From assembly GCF_020866965.1 (NCBI RefSeq), contig NZ_JAJATX010000008.1, positions 78,925 to 142,924 on the forward strand: a DNA stretch of 64,000 bases. The letters run 5' to 3'. The DNA comes from Microvirga roseola. Its GTDB lineage: Bacteria; Pseudomonadota; Alphaproteobacteria; Rhizobiales; Beijerinckiaceae. Below are positions 62,957-64,000 of this stretch, one piece after another. The translations under genes were made by a program, and so were the position numbers. The notes beneath the pieces are model-generated. The model was given only the letters and a program-made list of their open reading frames with translations, did not search any database and was not told where the DNA came from. Every line of letters begins with the position of its first letter. Position 1 is the first letter of the stretch.

Positions 62957-63375
62957 ATGCCATGCCACGGTTCGACGTCGAAGTTGAGAAGCGAAACGGC
63001 TCGGACGCTTTTTGCGGCGAAGCCGGTAAAGAGGAATTAGCAGAAATCGGTACAGCGGACGAGTTCGCGCAGCAGGTGATCCGCACCATTTGCCATGCAA
63101 GCGTGACCCCTTCCGTCGGACGCCATAGTTTCGAGCGCTGCATGCGCGCGCTCGCCTTCGGCTCGACCGCCCGCGCCGGCTTCCGCCACCCGGGTAAGGC
63201 CGATGCCATCGACCTGATCTGGCGTGAGCGCGCGCGCCTCTTTGCCGATTATGCCGCGAGCGCCGACAAGCTTGCGTTCCTCGCGACGCTCCCCTGGATC
63301 GGGCCCGTCACGAAACACTCTCTCGCCCGTCGCCTCGGCATCTTCGCCGAGGGCCGGGAAAAGGCTGTCGCCTGA
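62953..63375 (+). CDS. Protein with possible helix-hairpin-helix segment, unknown function
   Basis: From GTG 62953 (6 bases after GGAG) the protein has 140 residues. The C-terminal part (FLATLPWIGPVTKHSLARRL) resembles the helix-hairpin-helix of HhH-GPD DNA glycosylases (a Leu-Pro-x-Ile-Gly-Pro turn). It stops short of the catalytic Asp, so it would be a truncated or purely DNA-binding relative. The middle (SVTPSVGRHSFERCMRALAF) has no recognised motif. ATG 62962 and an upstream TTG (62791) are alternative starts. It probably shares the SOS promoter at 62251. Confidence 0.5.
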   Translation: MNAMPRFDVEVEKRNGSDAFCGEAGKEELAEIGTADEFAQQVIRTICHASVTPSVGRHSFERCMRALAFGSTARAGFRHPGKADAIDLIWRERARLFADYAASADKLAFLATLPWIGPVTKHSLARRLGIFAEGREKAVA

Positions 63376-63407
63376 TGCGAACGAAGAACAACAAGAGGAA
63401 TCACCCC

Positions 63408-63686
63408 ATGTCGAAAGTCCGAGCTAGCGATGTCGGCTTCTGCGTGACCGACAGCAACGCCAATGCCATCGCCGAAAATCTCGTGCACCGGATCCGTGAG
63501 TCCACCGCGGACATGGAGAGCCAGGTTAATCGGCTCTATCGTGGGCGCCAGGCCTATGATCTCGACGATGCCGCCAAGCTCGACCTCGACCGGGCGATCG
63601 AGCGCCTGACCTACATGGCGCGGACCCTGCGCGATGTTCGAAAAGAGCAGCAATCCGACATCGTCTACCTGCAGGCGGCCGAGTGA
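63408..63686 (+). CDS. Small conserved-looking protein in the SOS island
   Basis: The 92-residue protein begins MSKVRASDVGFCVTDSNANA and is rich in helix-forming residues (IRESTADMESQVNRLYRGRQ, AIERLTYMARTLRDVRKEQQ). No domain was recognised. ATG 63408 is preceded by AGAGGAA. An in-frame ATG at 63375 overlaps the preceding stop and is possible. It is the last gene before a terminator, so the run 62360-63686 may be one transcript. Confidence 0.65.
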   Translation: MSKVRASDVGFCVTDSNANAIAENLVHRIRESTADMESQVNRLYRGRQAYDLDDAAKLDLDRAIERLTYMARTLRDVRKEQQSDIVYLQAAE

Positions 63687-63758
63687 CAGGACCTTTCGGA
63701 GAACAACTCTGACAGCTCCTGCCGGAGACCTCCCGGTCAGCTATCTCATATCTGTCGA

Positions 63759-63792
63759 GAAATGCCGGTGCCCTGCGCCGGCATTTCCTTTT
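63759..63792 (+). terminator. Rho-independent terminator before ssb
   Basis: GAAATGCCGG and CCGGCATTTC make a perfect 10-bp stem with a 9-base loop, followed by CTTTT. It ends the plus-strand run and isolates the ssb promoter. Confidence 0.9.
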
Positions 63793-63851
63793 CAGCAGCC
63801 CCGACCTTCCCCCGGAAACCCGCGCTCCTGTCTCCGCTTGAGTTTTCTTCG

Positions 63852-63866
63852 GAACAAATGTAGAAC
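63852..63866. promoter_or_regulatory. SOS box upstream of ssb
   Basis: GAACAAATGTAGAAC is GAAC-N7-GAAC, the reverse form of the SOS consensus, 97 bases before the ssb start. SOS control of ssb, often shared with uvrA, is known in alphaproteobacteria. Confidence 0.85.
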
Positions 63867-63962
63867 ATTAGGCGATGCCATCGCGGCAGGAGAGTGCAGC
63901 AGACCCGAAGCCGGGCGGTGGCAAGGCTTTCCGCCCTTCGGGAGGAATGATAGGAGGCCGTT

Positions 63963-64000
63963 ATGGCTGGATCGGTGAACAAGGTGATTTTGGTGGGCAA
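63963..64000 (+). CDS. ssb: Single-stranded DNA-binding protein, 3'-truncated by the window edge
   Basis: ATG 63963 follows AGGAGG by 5 bases and reads MAGSVNKVILVG before the window ends, the standard N-terminus of alphaproteobacterial SSB. Only 12 full codons are visible. SSB coats single-stranded DNA and recruits repair proteins, so it fits the neighbouring recombination genes. The SOS box at 63852 is its probable control. Confidence 0.88.
   Translation, partial: MAGSVNKVILVG

Overview
The window is high-GC DNA from one bacterial chromosome. Dense genes, frequent ATGA/GTGA start-stop overlaps, GTTC-N7-GTTC SOS boxes, a class I lysyl-tRNA synthetase, the TauE/TIGR02186 pair and a ligase-associated repair cluster all point to an alphaproteobacterium of the order Hyphomicrobiales. 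A Methylobacteriaceae (Microvirga-like) source is my best guess, by inference only. No rRNA, tRNA or CRISPR array was recognised.

Layout. 1-3.5 kb: end of an ABC transporter ATPase gene, a K+ channel with a zinc ribbon, a HAD phosphatase, and a divergent HxlR regulator/FMN reductase pair, the reductase frame-broken. 3.6-11 kb: a minus-strand catabolic operon (formylglutamate-amidohydrolase-like, ethanolamine-type permease, glutamine-synthetase-like ligase, aldehyde dehydrogenase, iron alcohol dehydrogenase) facing an RpiR-type regulator; the gene set fits gamma-glutamylated ethanolamine breakdown. 11-22 kb: AbrB-family membrane protein, aminotransferase, MscL, a DoxX/VOC pair under a divergent LysR regulator, a 1169-residue transporter-histidine kinase-receiver hybrid, and small metabolic genes. 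22-28 kb: a beta-oxidation operon (acyl-CoA dehydrogenase, thiolase, FadB-like) with a perfect palindromic operator and a MerR regulator. 28-33.5 kb: a large coiled-coil/Sel1 membrane protein and a TauE-TIGR02186 pair. 33.6-43.6 kb: the ligase-associated DNA damage response genes in two divergent halves (PdeM + Lhr-type helicase; MBL exonuclease + ATP-dependent ligase + YjbQ) around a GNAT, an SDR and a methyltransferase. 43.7-54 kb: orphan LuxR-type response regulator, esterase, MATE pump, pyrD, S24 repressor, lysyl-tRNA synthetase, a solute-binding protein, a frame-broken glycosyltransferase and an IS5-family element. 54.8-64 kb: a DNA recombination island ending in the start of ssb.

The most unusual region is 57.2-64 kb. 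At least four SOS boxes lie in front of a possible Rad52-like annealing protein (followed by RecD2), an uncharacterised protein, a divergent promoter region, and ssb. The minus-strand operon from that divergent region encodes a short coiled-coil protein, a Rad50/SbcC-like ATPase and an SbcD-like phosphoesterase with overlapping start and stop codons. The ATPase appears circularly permuted: signature and Walker B come first, then Walker A, a coiled coil and a C-terminal CxxC hook. A sequence matching the parS consensus TGTTNCACGTGAAACA overlaps the SOS box at the divergent promoter. A fifth SOS box lies upstream of the exonuclease-ligase operon.

Two further patterns cross the window. A palindromic repeat of about 160 bp is inserted in frame in both the Lhr helicase and the DNA ligase, adding about 54 residues to each. 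Several genes (FMN reductase, GNAT, glycosyltransferase, perhaps one at 62.4 kb) are broken by single-base indels, mostly in short homopolymers, which suggests sequencing errors or recent decay.
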